Assembly (NCBI RefSeq): GCF_001894805.1
Contig: NZ_BCWX01000001.1
Span: 372,001 to 436,000, forward strand
Reading direction: 5' to 3'
Source: Rhodococcus globerulus NBRC 14531
GTDB lineage: Bacteria; Actinomycetota; Actinomycetes; Mycobacteriales; Mycobacteriaceae
DNA length: 64,000 nucleotides
Shown in pieces: positions 17,703 through 26,053 of the stretch; positions within the stretch are counted from its first letter, which is position 1; each line of letters begins with the position of its first letter. The notes beneath the pieces are model-generated. The model was not told the DNA's origin. It ran no database searches and saw only the letters and a list, made by a program, of their open reading frames with translations. Both the position numbers and the translations under genes were made by a program.

Positions 17703-18160
17703 CCTCGTTATGTGATGTGCCTGGTGTTGAATGTTGTCCCGCTCGCCGGAAGTAGCGGATATCCCCGGGATCCGGATTTGCTTCTGTCTGGCCGGTATTC
17801 GTGTTCGTTCGGTCGATGTGTGCGTACACCTCTGCCCGGGAAGTTGAATTCCGGGGTTAGGCTCCGACGGTCCAGGCGACGAAAGTTGTCGTCGCTAATA
17901 TCTATTGGGCGTAGATCTACTGAAAGTCCTTCGTACTGGGGGACTGACCATGCGACCTGCGGACGATGCTCGGCTCGGTCGAGATCGGTAATGAACGAGT
18001 AGCAAGTAAATGGTGTCCACCCTGGATGAACTTCCCAGGATATTTCGGACGCTTGCCGTCTCGTTCTGGACTAGCAGAAACGCGTAGTTGGAGAGGGTAA
18101 TTCACTCTCTTCATCTGTGGTGATCAACTCAGCACTGTCCTTCGAAATATGATGGGTACG

Positions 18161-18177
18161 TGGAACGCGTCGTTCCA
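18161..18177. promoter_or_regulatory. Perfect palindrome, operator candidate
   Basis: TGGAACG, spacer CGT, CGTTCCA. The 7-3-7 geometry suits a dimeric helix-turn-helix repressor. It lies about 300 bases upstream of the TetR gene and about 500 bases upstream of binding-protein copy 1, so its target gene is uncertain. Confidence 0.4.
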
Positions 18178-18462
18178 TGGCGTAAGAAGTTGTCCTTCCC
18201 CCTGATCGTTGCAGGTGCGGCTACGGCACTGACTGGTCGTGGAACTGCCGATGTGGTCAGACGTTCGGCTGAACTGGTTTGGTTGACGTCGTGACGAATC
18301 GGCAGGGCTCGGGGCGGTTCGTGGACCCCGGGTGAGTCCCGGTGTCCAGGTGTATTGCTGTGCTCGGCGAGCAGGATGCGTCTCGGGGACGCGGACCATC
18401 ACCTCAGCACGACCCGACAGCAAATACGAAATGAGTTAGGTCACTTTTCGGTGCCCGTTGAT

Positions 18463-18490
18463 TTGACAGTAGACAAGCGTCTACTGTCAA
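18463..18490. promoter_or_regulatory. 28-bp perfect palindromic operator at TetR promoter
   Basis: Arms TTGACAGTAGAC (18463-18474) and GTCTACTGTCAA (18479-18490) are separated by AAGC. The palindrome ends 3 bases before the GTG of the TetR gene. TACTGT at 18482-18487 has the spacing of a -10 element for transcription beginning at or near the start codon, so binding here would directly block the promoter. Confidence 0.8.
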
Positions 18491-18493
18491 GGG

Positions 18494-19087
18494 GTGGTCG
18501 AGCAGAAGTCAGTGGGAAAAGCCTGGGGCAGAGACGAAGTACGGCATGCGGTATTGCGAGCGGCCCGAACCAAGTTCGCTGCCAAGGGGATGTCGGTAAC
18601 GCTTCGGGAGCTGGCTCGAGATGCCGGGGTCAATCTCGGACTCATTCACAAACATCTAGGCAACAAGGACGACATCCTGCGCGCGGTCCTTGCGCGCAAT
18701 AGTCAACAATCTGCGAGCGTCGTCGAAAATGTGGAATCACTTTCAGAGGCTATGCGTCGTCTCTTTCTTGTAGGTGTTGCAGATCCCGACTATGTACGAA
18801 TAGCAACGTGGCTGACTTTGGACGGCCGAACGGATTTACTTCCTACAGACGAAGCCGACGGTGGCACCATCCTCGCTCGGAGCGGTCAGTCGTCCGACTC
18901 GGTGGATGTACGCATCATGTTCGGGCTCGCTGCTATTGCCGGCTGGTCCCTGTTCGGAAGTGAAATCCTGAACAACACACACGTTGCGGGCTCCGACCGT
19001 GTCAATATCGAATTGAGGATGGCTGATCTGCTGAGCGCGATCATGGAACTGCCGGAATTCGGGCCTGGTGACGTGCAGAATCCGTAG
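18494..19087 (+). CDS. TetR-family transcriptional regulator
   Basis: 197 residues from GTG at 18494. The helix-turn-helix region is LRAARTKFAAKGMSVTLREL then ARDAGVNLGLIHKHLGNKDD, a TetR variant with HKHLG in place of the usual YxHF. The C-terminal half resembles TetR regulators of catabolic genes, without a recognisable ligand pocket. No Shine-Dalgarno precedes the GTG, and a 28-bp palindrome ends 3 bases upstream, so the mRNA may be leaderless and the gene autoregulated. GTG at 18512 is an alternative start. It sits amid the two binding-protein/DUF1214 genes and is their likely regulator. Confidence 0.85.
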   Translation: MVEQKSVGKAWGRDEVRHAVLRAARTKFAAKGMSVTLRELARDAGVNLGLIHKHLGNKDDILRAVLARNSQQSASVVENVESLSEAMRRLFLVGVADPDYVRIATWLTLDGRTDLLPTDEADGGTILARSGQSSDSVDVRIMFGLAAIAGWSLFGSEILNNTHVAGSDRVNIELRMADLLSAIMELPEFGPGDVQNP

Positions 19088-19096
19088 CGTCGTGGC

Positions 19097-20221
19097 TCAT
19101 TTCGTCCGATCCCCGCGACATTTGTCTAGGCAGATGAGTTCAATCGTCGTCTCAGGTAATTCGTTGTGGCAGCGCGCGAATCGGAACGCCATTGTGCCTT
19201 CGCTGTGTCCCAGTGTCTCTAGCCAGGTCGCGCCAGGAATCTTGGGATCATCATGCGCCAGAACTAATTCGATCCGCCCGGTTTCGTCAGGTTCGGTATC
19301 GAAACTGGTGGCGAAGACGCGGTTGCCGAAGCGCCATTCGAGGGACTCCATCCAGTAGTTCATCGGGACGAAGCTCCAGTAGGCTCCAGTAGGCGGTGTG
19401 AACGAGATACGTAGCGCATACCCCTCCGGCACCGCCCAGTAGCCGTTCAGGTATTTGTGTCCGGCCGGGGTAAAGATGTCGCCCGAATCGTGCATGGGGC
19501 TGAGGGCATTGAACTTCTCGGTCTTGGTTGTCCCCACCCACTGCGCCCAAGTTCGGGTGTTGAACCACGCGAACTGCGCGGCGCGCTCGAGTCCGGTGGC
19601 CAAGGCATCAGCGGTGAGGGGAGGTGGATTTACGGGCCCGCCGATTCTTCGAATGGACAATGGCCGCGGCCTGTCGACGCGAGGATCACGGAGATATCGC
19701 CTAACCGAAAGGACACTGGCGTCTGTATCGAGTTTTACCCCGTTGCGTCCTTCATGCCCGGCGGCAACTGTGAGCGTGAAGTTGCCGTCCGTCGTGGTGT
19801 CGATCTCGGCTTCTGTGATCGCATCGATGAGACGTCGCGGTGTTTTGTTGGCGCCACTCAAATCGCCTGAGTAGACGGTGAGTTCGATGAGCTCCGTCTC
19901 GGCCATGCTTCCCGTGACGATGTACTGGTACTTCGACGACACGGGGCTCGAGTCGTATAGCTGAGCAGGGCTGTCTCCCGCGAACTTTCGCACTCCTGCT
20001 CGGGTTTTCTGCTGGAAGTCCGGGTAGGCGGGGTCGGTGTACTCGATGAATTGCTCGATCCCGATCGTCAGGTATCGCAGAAACAGTCGGTTGCCCTCGG
20101 CGGCGTCGATCGCATTGTCGGGCATCGGCAGTTGTGCGAATTTTTCGGGGAAGTCCCTGATCATGTCGGCGAGGTAGGTGAATGCTTCTGCAGGAACGCT
20201 AGCCTGCCCAGGCAGCGTCAT
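19097..20221 (-). CDS. DUF1214-type protein (copy A)
   Basis: 374 residues from the ATG at 20221; a TTG at 20257 directly after a stop codon is the alternative, and neither has a strong ribosome site. The C-terminal part has the DUF1214 character: YLNGYWAVPEGYALRISFTP, PTGAYWSFVPMNYWMESLEW, FVLAHDDPKIPGATWLETLG-like sequence (LVLAHDDPKIPGATWLETLG) and GTMAFRFARCHNE. These beta-rich domains have no established activity. It follows binding-protein copy 2 by 82 bases on the same strand, so they are probably co-transcribed. No signal peptide was seen. Confidence 0.75.
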   Translation of the reverse strand: MTLPGQASVPAEAFTYLADMIRDFPEKFAQLPMPDNAIDAAEGNRLFLRYLTIGIEQFIEYTDPAYPDFQQKTRAGVRKFAGDSPAQLYDSSPVSSKYQYIVTGSMAETELIELTVYSGDLSGANKTPRRLIDAITEAEIDTTTDGNFTLTVAAGHEGRNGVKLDTDASVLSVRRYLRDPRVDRPRPLSIRRIGGPVNPPPLTADALATGLERAAQFAWFNTRTWAQWVGTTKTEKFNALSPMHDSGDIFTPAGHKYLNGYWAVPEGYALRISFTPPTGAYWSFVPMNYWMESLEWRFGNRVFATSFDTEPDETGRIELVLAHDDPKIPGATWLETLGHSEGTMAFRFARCHNELPETTIELICLDKCRGDRTK

Positions 20222-20303
20222 GACGCAGTCCGGTATGGGGCGCGCGGCGAGGCGCAATTACCGAACATCGAAGCCGGCATTGTGCTGTTGGCCTCCAACC
20301 GGA

Positions 20304-21923
20304 TCACTCCTTCCATGCTTCGTCGAAGAACATGATTCCGTCGATGCTCTGCTGGAGGCCGTGCACGTTCTTGTTCCACACGTCCAGCGTGGGGACATTG
20401 CCCCAAATCTGCCAGGGGACAGTGTCTGTGGCGCGTTGCTGGATCTCGGCGAGGACGGTTTTCTTGTCCTCGTCGGTGGTAGCGACTCCGAGTTGATCGA
20501 GTAGGACATCCATTTGGGGATCCGAGTAACCGGTGGAGTTGTTGCGGCCACCTGTCTTGAGATTGGCATACAGGCGTTCAAAAGGATCAGCCTCGGACAG
20601 GCTGAGCGCGCCGGTTCCCATGTCGTAGTCGTGATCCACCAAGACGCGTTTAGTGACGTCGCTTGCGCTGGTGACGTATTCGATTTGTACATCGAATCCG
20701 ACTGCGTTGAGCATTGCCTGCACAGCAAGGGCTGTTGCCTGCGAGGACGGCTCCTGGATGGAGAGGAAAGTGACCTTGCCGTCGTAGCCGTCTGCCTTGG
20801 CCTGATCGAGCAGTTCCTTGGCCTTGGCCGGATCGACACCGGTCGGTGCGACGTCGTTGTGCCAGCGGGAGGTGTCCTGGAAGATTTCCTGGCCGGGAAG
20901 GCCGTTGCCGTTGTTGACGCGGGTGTTGAGGGTTTCGGGGTCGATCGCCAGTGCCATTGCCTGACGAACCCGCACGTCGGAGCCGGGGCGACCCTCGGCC
21001 ATGTTGACGTTTGCGATGTAGCCGAGCGACGGGATGTCGATGAATCCCGGGTAGCCGGACTCGATCAGATCGAGGATCGGGGTGAGCGTACGCATGTACG
21101 CCGCGTCGATGCCACCGGTCTTGAGAGACTCGGCAGTGGGCTGAGCTCCGACGATGCTGATGAGCTTGAGCTTGTCGATATTCGGTGCGCCGCCGTGGTA
21201 GTCAGGCCGCGCTGCGAGCAGCAGTTCCTCGTTGGGAGTGAACTTTTCGAGGGTGAATGCGCCGGCGCCGATCGGGGTGAACTGATCGCCCTGTTGCGCG
21301 GTCGGGGCGACGATCATTCCGGGGCCGGTGGAGAGCATCGACTGAATGCCGGTCCACGGGTCAACGAGGTTGAAGATGACCGTCGACGCGTCCGGAGCGT
21401 CCATGGAGGCGACCTTGGCTGCCCAGAGGCTGGACTGCGGTCCCTTGTTGTTGACGTAGCGGTTGATGCTGTCGACAACTGCCTTGGAATCGAGAGTCGT
21501 TCCGTCGCTGAACTTGACGCCGTCACGAAGCTTCAGCGTCCACGTCTTGCTGTCGCTGCTGGGCTCGAGGGACTGCGCCAACTGCGGAACGAATGTCTTC
21601 TCGATAGGGTCGTAGCGCATCAGCGAGTCGTAAATCGCTCCGAGTTCACTGCCACCGACGGCTCCGGCAACCTGAGACTTCGCCGGATCAAGTGTCGTCA
21701 CCGAGGAGAAGCCGCTGAACGTCAAGGTTCCACCCTTGTTGGGCGTGCCGGGCTCTGTTTGTTCGTTGACCATGCCGATCTCGAGCGCGGAACCTGAATC
21801 TGCGGATTCCCCTGCACCGCCGTTTGATTCGCTGTTTGCGCACGAAGCGAGCAACATGCTTGCGGTGATCGCCAGGGTAGCCGCCGTCAATCTGCGTGGA
21901 CGACGAAGGGAGCTACGAGTCAT
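20304..21923 (-). CDS. ABC transporter solute-binding lipoprotein, family 5 (copy 2)
   Basis: 539 residues from the ATG at 21923 with GGAGGCGTCCCA upstream; the open frame extends further but lacks support. Lipobox LLASC with Cys28. The sequence is nearly identical to copy 1 over long blocks (for example KTWTLKLRDGVKFSDGTTLD and RVRQAMALAIDPETLNTRVN), while differences cluster near residues 395-500, where family-5 proteins contact ligand or hinge. No permease or ATPase accompanies it. Its leader holds a perfect 17-bp palindrome. It is likely a tandem-type duplicate retained with altered specificity. Confidence 0.92.
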   Translation of the reverse strand: MTRSSLRRPRRLTAATLAITASMLLASCANSESNGGAGESADSGSALEIGMVNEQTEPGTPNKGGTLTFSGFSSVTTLDPAKSQVAGAVGGSELGAIYDSLMRYDPIEKTFVPQLAQSLEPSSDSKTWTLKLRDGVKFSDGTTLDSKAVVDSINRYVNNKGPQSSLWAAKVASMDAPDASTVIFNLVDPWTGIQSMLSTGPGMIVAPTAQQGDQFTPIGAGAFTLEKFTPNEELLLAARPDYHGGAPNIDKLKLISIVGAQPTAESLKTGGIDAAYMRTLTPILDLIESGYPGFIDIPSLGYIANVNMAEGRPGSDVRVRQAMALAIDPETLNTRVNNGNGLPGQEIFQDTSRWHNDVAPTGVDPAKAKELLDQAKADGYDGKVTFLSIQEPSSQATALAVQAMLNAVGFDVQIEYVTSASDVTKRVLVDHDYDMGTGALSLSEADPFERLYANLKTGGRNNSTGYSDPQMDVLLDQLGVATTDEDKKTVLAEIQQRATDTVPWQIWGNVPTLDVWNKNVHGLQQSIDGIMFFDEAWKE

Positions 21924-21953
21924 TGGGACGCCTCCAAATGGAAGGATGAGTGA

Positions 21954-21970
21954 AATCTTCAGCGAAGATT
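21954..21970. promoter_or_regulatory. Perfect palindrome in leader of binding-protein copy 2
   Basis: AATCTTC-AGC-GAAGATT, 31-47 bases before the ATG. The surrounding leader is shared with copy 1, including a GTTGTCCCGCT..CCGGAA block further upstream. It may be an operator for one of the local TetR proteins or a leader hairpin. Confidence 0.55.
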
Positions 21971-22208
21971 CCCTATTGTGTGATGTGCACCATGGTGGCA
22001 GTTGAGTTGTCCCGCTGACCGGAACCTGGCGGACAGCCGGGTTCTGTTGCGAGCACGCAAATTTCGGTCCCAAGGCGGGGAACGACAATAGCTCAACGGT
22101 CCACTTCGACCGACACATCGATGTCGGACGTGTCGCTCATAGTGAGGAACGTTCCATCGAAATCGATATCGCTCGATCTTGGGCTGTTTTCCTTAGCCTG
22201 CAAGTGCG

Positions 22209-23504
22209 TTAGTCGGTGTATCGACGCAAGAAGTTGCTGGCTCTGAAGGTCTGCTGGTGTTCACGCTGCTGCGCGGTGATGAAGGAAGTACCTGCCGGTA
22301 GACGCTCTCTGAGTTGATCCAATTTGACAACTTCGGAGCGCCGGATGGCCAACTCGACGGGGGCGTTGACTGGCAGTGATTGCCAGCGGACTGCAACCAT
22401 TCCCGAGTTGTGCCCTTCGGGGTCGAGCCAATTGTAGGCGCCGGGATCCTCACGGGAAATGACAAACGAGTACGTGCCATTCGGATTAGGCTCTGCCTGA
22501 ACGGTATTCAAGCTACTTGTTCGATCGATGTACTCGTAAGCCACTCCCCACGGATCGGAGAGTTGAATTCCGAGGGACGCAGCACCCAGTGGATCGACGG
22601 TGACAACCAACGCTTCTCCATCGTTCAGGTCAAACCATCCCCCCGTCGAGAGTCCGCGACCTGCGGGACGCAGACGCGCCGGGCGCACGTAATTTGTTGC
22701 CTCGCTATAGAAATACTTGTTGAAGTAGTCGAGCCAGAACGGCGCCATCTGCGTCAGCAACTCTACCGAACGTGTAGTGAGCTGTTCCAAGCTTCGCGGT
22801 TCGCGAGCCGCAGGACCTGAAGTCCGAACCAGATCGAGGCGGACAACATTTTCCGTTGACCAGTCGTCGAGGAGGTCCCGGATAATCAAGAACGAATCTT
22901 GCTTTGCAGGGATCCGGATGTGGTTGGTCCGCCCGTTGGCGGGCTGGGCGTCCAGAGTGATGACAAAAGACCCGTCCGCTTCGACCGCGATGTCGTCGCT
23001 GTGCAACCCTGCGAGTTGTATGCCGCCTTCGGCGGTGAGGGAGGTGGTCCCAGGGATGGCGTCGCGCAGCTCGAAGTGTTGCTCAGTAGGTCTCGGGTAG
23101 TTGATCTTCCCGCGGATCTCATATGTCGAGGACCCTGATACCGCTGTGTGCCGGTAAACGTTGTCCGGGTTCTCGATTCCGAAACCGGACCTGGGGGAAC
23201 TCAGTCCTTGAAACTCGTGTGGAGCGGTTACGCCCCACATGAGCATCGGAATTTCCGGGTCCGAGCAGATGGCATATTGGGTCGCTGCGGTGGCCAGTGA
23301 ATGGGCAGCTCTGCCGATCGTCGCTTTTCCAGCCGGTGTCGAGCCCTGCGGGTCGGCCGCGTAGAGCATTTCGACGCTTCTCATCGCTGTGCGGTAGGTG
23401 TCTGTTTCCAAAATCCTTCGGGTCAGTTCTTCGCCGTCGCGTTGTACTGGTGTAGCGAGGGCGCCTACATAGTTGACCTCAATTGATGTTTCCATTCGTT
23501 CCAT
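22209..23504 (-). CDS. DUF1214-type protein (copy B)
   Basis: 431 residues from the ATG at 23504, preceded by GAGGTGAATTCC. The C-terminal half reads GGWFDLNDGEALVVTVDPLG, SLGIQLSDPWGVAYEYIDRT, and TYSFVISREDPGAYNWLDPE, which resembles DUF1214-family segments. The N-terminal half has AAHSLATAATQYAICSDPEI and a Gly-rich beta-rich portion. No signal peptide, catalytic motif or metal site is evident. It lies between binding-protein copy 2 and the dioxygenase gene on the same strand. Similarity to copy A is weak and structural rather than sequence-level. Confidence 0.65.
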   Translation of the reverse strand: MERMETSIEVNYVGALATPVQRDGEELTRRILETDTYRTAMRSVEMLYAADPQGSTPAGKATIGRAAHSLATAATQYAICSDPEIPMLMWGVTAPHEFQGLSSPRSGFGIENPDNVYRHTAVSGSSTYEIRGKINYPRPTEQHFELRDAIPGTTSLTAEGGIQLAGLHSDDIAVEADGSFVITLDAQPANGRTNHIRIPAKQDSFLIIRDLLDDWSTENVVRLDLVRTSGPAAREPRSLEQLTTRSVELLTQMAPFWLDYFNKYFYSEATNYVRPARLRPAGRGLSTGGWFDLNDGEALVVTVDPLGAASLGIQLSDPWGVAYEYIDRTSSLNTVQAEPNPNGTYSFVISREDPGAYNWLDPEGHNSGMVAVRWQSLPVNAPVELAIRRSEVVKLDQLRERLPAGTSFITAQQREHQQTFRASNFLRRYTD

Positions 23505-23722
23505 CTGGAATTCACCTCTTTCAGGCGGTTGTCTGTCAGCACATTTGGCTTAAATCTGTTGCAGCTCAAGGACGTCGACCTGTTCCCGACAGGCGCGTGA
23601 CCGGTGGTTTACAAGTTCGGACGATATCTCGGGGCAAGGTGTACCGTGCATCTCGGCACGGTCCGACCTCGCGCCCGCAATTGAGACATTCTGCGCTGTC
23701 CGCCTGAAAGGGTGAATCGTTG

Positions 23723-24646
23723 TCAGGCGAAGGTTCCTTCAAACAAGGGTTCCGACGCTCCGTCAGGGCGATAGAAGGGCCGCCCTCCTTCGACCGTGCA
23801 GCGGCGCATCAGCCGGTACTGAGGGTAGTGATCCGAAAGCGCGCGGTGATTAGTGCAGCGCTCATCCCAAATCGCGACGTCGCCCGCTCGCCAACGCCAC
23901 CGAACCGCATAATTCGGATTATTGACGAGATTGCTCAGGTAACCGAGAAGCGCATCGCTCTCCGGCCTGTGCATGCCCACAAGGTGATCGATGAAGGAGC
24001 TCAGGAACAAGGCTTGACGCCCAGTCTCTTCGTGGGTACGGACGAACGGAAGAACCGCGCCCTGAAGATTCTGCCGGATCACCTGCTCGGATTCAGCTCC
24101 GTACATGGCCACATTTGCCTGAATAAAGTGGTCGGAGGGCTTATGCAATGCGCGCAAGTCCTGGCACACTCGCTTCATTTCGTCAGACAGACTGTCGTAG
24201 ACGGCGTACAGACTGGCCCAGAGGGTATCGCCTCCCACTGCGGGGATATCGAGCGCGTAGAGGATGGCCAGGTTAGGTGGCTCCGGCCAGTAGGTGAGAT
24301 CCGTATGGAATCCGTCTGCAAGCGGCGGCTTTTTCGCGTTGTTTTCGACGGAATGTAAGACTGTTTCGTCGCCGTGGAGTTTCGCTACCGGGTTAGCCAT
24401 CGGAGTGCCCCACCGATTTGCGAGGTCGACGTGATCCGCTTCCGACAAGTTTTGATCGCGGAGAAAGATCACGTGATGCTTCAGTAAGGTCTGGTGCAGT
24501 TCGTCGAACTCGTCTTCGTTGAGGGCGTTGAGGCTGACCCCTTCTACGAGTGCTCCAATGTTGGCACTTAGTGGTGTGATGCGCATGCGCCGGCTCTCGT
24601 GTACATCGGGGGCTTGAGAATCGACGGCAAGATTAGATGAACCCAT
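23723..24646 (-). CDS. TauD/TfdA-family 2-oxoglutarate-dependent dioxygenase
   Basis: 307 residues from the ATG at 24646, with AGAGAGGTAAAGAA upstream. The Fe(II)/2-oxoglutarate site is complete: His114 and Asp116 in GFHTDLTYW, distal His267 in CTNHRALSDHYP, and Arg278/Arg281 for 2-oxoglutarate. GVSLNALNEDEFDELHQTLL and HVIFLRDQNLS are typical of the N-terminus. Family members release sulfite from taurine or oxidise aryloxyalkanoates and alkyl sulfates; the substrate here is unknown. No sulfonate transporter is adjacent. A good promoter with overlapping direct repeats lies upstream at 24903-24938. Confidence 0.9.
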   Translation of the reverse strand: MGSSNLAVDSQAPDVHESRRMRITPLSANIGALVEGVSLNALNEDEFDELHQTLLKHHVIFLRDQNLSEADHVDLANRWGTPMANPVAKLHGDETVLHSVENNAKKPPLADGFHTDLTYWPEPPNLAILYALDIPAVGGDTLWASLYAVYDSLSDEMKRVCQDLRALHKPSDHFIQANVAMYGAESEQVIRQNLQGAVLPFVRTHEETGRQALFLSSFIDHLVGMHRPESDALLGYLSNLVNNPNYAVRWRWRAGDVAIWDERCTNHRALSDHYPQYRLMRRCTVEGGRPFYRPDGASEPLFEGTFA

Positions 24647-25049
24647 TTCTTTACCTCTCTTGGGGATCGGCCGAATTCAGGTGCTGAGTTACAGCGTCCG
24701 CGTCTGGTGATACATGCGGTTGATCAGAAATTGGATCACTTTGGCGCGCAGTCCTTTTCGTGGCGATGCGCATCGGTACACAGGTCATTGCCGGCGCTCG
24801 CTCTGTGGCAAGCCAGGCAGTGACCAAGTCTGTAGTGTCGGCGCCCTTCAGGCACGTCGTGTGGGGTTGTCCTGAAGTTGTGGAGGCCTCGACTACGTGA
24901 AAATCATAAGTCAACTACCAAATGTTAGTCAACTACCACTTTTTTATTCACTCTCAAACCGCGCCACTGGTCCGCGAAATTGGCTGATGCTGTCTGTGAC
25001 GCCGCGTGTGTGGCAGGTCCGGGGCAGTCCACCGTACGCTGAGGTCACT
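24647..25049. promoter_or_regulatory. Divergent control region of dioxygenase and TetR genes
   Basis: About 400 bases between the divergently transcribed dioxygenase and TetR genes. It contains a consensus-like minus-strand promoter and a direct repeat (24903-24938). The remaining sequence shows no gene. Confidence 0.6.
24903..24938 (-). promoter_or_regulatory. Minus-strand promoter with overlapping direct repeats
   Basis: Read on the minus strand, TTGACT (24932-24927), an 18-base spacer, and TATGAT (24908-24903) form a strong sigma-70/SigA-like promoter towards the dioxygenase gene. Two exact 12-bp repeats AGTCAACTACCA (plus strand 24909-24920 and 24927-24938) cover the spacer and the -35, with 18 bases between their starts. 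Their position fits repressor binding by the divergent TetR product. The predicted 5' leader is about 250 bases. Confidence 0.6.
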
Positions 25050-25649
25050 ATGGGTTTACGAGAACGCAAGAAGCTTGCAACGCGGCATCGCATTGTTGAT
25101 GTCGCCTTAGAGCGGTTCGCTGAAAATGGTTACGACGTAACCACGGTCGAGGAAATCGCCAACGACGCCGAGGTGTCGGTAACCACCTTCTTTCGCTACT
25201 TTCGGTCGAAGGAGGAAGTCCTTTTCATCGACGCCGAATGGACGGTCCCTGACTTCTGTGCCGCGCTCGAGGCGCGCCCGACGCACGAGCCGGACCTCGA
25301 GGCGATCCACCAGGTGTTACGCATGTTTCGTGTGCGCGAGGTGCACGGGGATGAGCGTCAGCGCCGCCTGCGTCAGCACCGCGTGGTTGCTGACACTCCC
25401 GTGTTGCGTGGGCGTGCCCACTTGGTCGCTCAACGATGGCAGCGCGAGGTCGCAGCTGTCCTGGCGAAACGACCAGGTACCTTCCCGGACAACCGGAACG
25501 TTCGACTCACTGCCGCAATTGCTTTCACCATCGTGAGCTTTGCCGACGACGAGTGGTGCGCGCACGAGGGAGCTGTCAACTGGCTCACCATCCTCGACGA
25601 CGCCTTCGACTCCCATGCGGCACTCACTCCGAGCGGCCTCGACCCTTGA
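25050..25649 (+). CDS. TetR-family transcriptional regulator
   Basis: 199 residues from the ATG at 25050, with GAGG eight bases upstream; the frame is open to 24897 but the extension is not protein-like. The DNA-binding domain is textbook TetR: RERKKLATRHRIVDVALERF, then ENGYDVTTVEEIANDAEVSV and TTFFRYFRSKEEVLF. The C-terminal domain is of the MftR/TetR type seen in actinobacteria (AIHQVLRMFRVREV, RAHLVAQRWQREVAAVLAKR). It is transcribed away from the dioxygenase gene and probably controls it. Confidence 0.9.
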   Translation: MGLRERKKLATRHRIVDVALERFAENGYDVTTVEEIANDAEVSVTTFFRYFRSKEEVLFIDAEWTVPDFCAALEARPTHEPDLEAIHQVLRMFRVREVHGDERQRRLRQHRVVADTPVLRGRAHLVAQRWQREVAAVLAKRPGTFPDNRNVRLTAAIAFTIVSFADDEWCAHEGAVNWLTILDDAFDSHAALTPSGLDP

Positions 25650-26053
25650 TCGTGCACATACTTCGACTCGCGCGGCGGCATACACCATCATCAGCCGCTG
25701 TGGCGTGCGGCGATCATCGCAGATTGCCGCTGGCGTGGCCGCCGCGTCGCAATGCGCATCGCCCGCGAAACGGGCCGTTGGCCTTTGCGCACCGTCACCG
25801 ATCCGTGGTTTTCACAGTTGGGCCAGTGCGCCAGCGTTATTGCGCGTTCTGCGCGTCGTTTGGCGAGATGGTTTCGCGGGCAGAGTGATTCGATCGAGCA
25901 CGTGGCTATGTCGGCGACAGCAGCGTGGGAATCGGTGCCCACACCTTCGAGGGTGACTCATGAATTCAGTGGTGCGTCTGAAATACTGGCAGCGAAGCGG
26001 CGGGGTGGGCGCCACCGCCGTTACGGCACTGACTACGAGGGGGCTGCGAGAGT
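25650..26053. other. Intergenic region, no supported gene
   Basis: About 400 GC-rich bases between the TetR gene and the secreted hydrolase gene. Several open frames overlap here but none has a family motif, signal peptide or ribosome site. Confidence 0.4.

Larger units (their letters stand above)
17657..18462. other. Long intergenic region with palindromes
   Basis: About 800 bases upstream of the binding-protein gene. The first 100 bases share a leader with copy 2 (see 17686-17702). GTAGATCTAC at 17911-17920 and TGGAACG-CGT-CGTTCCA at 18161-18177 are perfect palindromes that could be operators. No open frame in it shows family motifs or a convincing ribosome site. Confidence 0.4.

Noticed and set aside
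20514-21797. 427-codon plus-strand open frame and the similar one at 16097-16960
   Set aside because: Antisense to the two binding-protein genes; appearance at both copies only reflects their duplication.
16040-21923. Composite transposon flanked by the duplicated binding-protein genes
   Set aside because: The copies are in direct orientation but no transposase, terminal inverted repeats or target duplication was seen; gene duplication is simpler.
24651-24914. 87-codon minus-strand open frame upstream of the dioxygenase gene
   Set aside because: No motif; it covers the dioxygenase leader and promoter and has no ribosome site.
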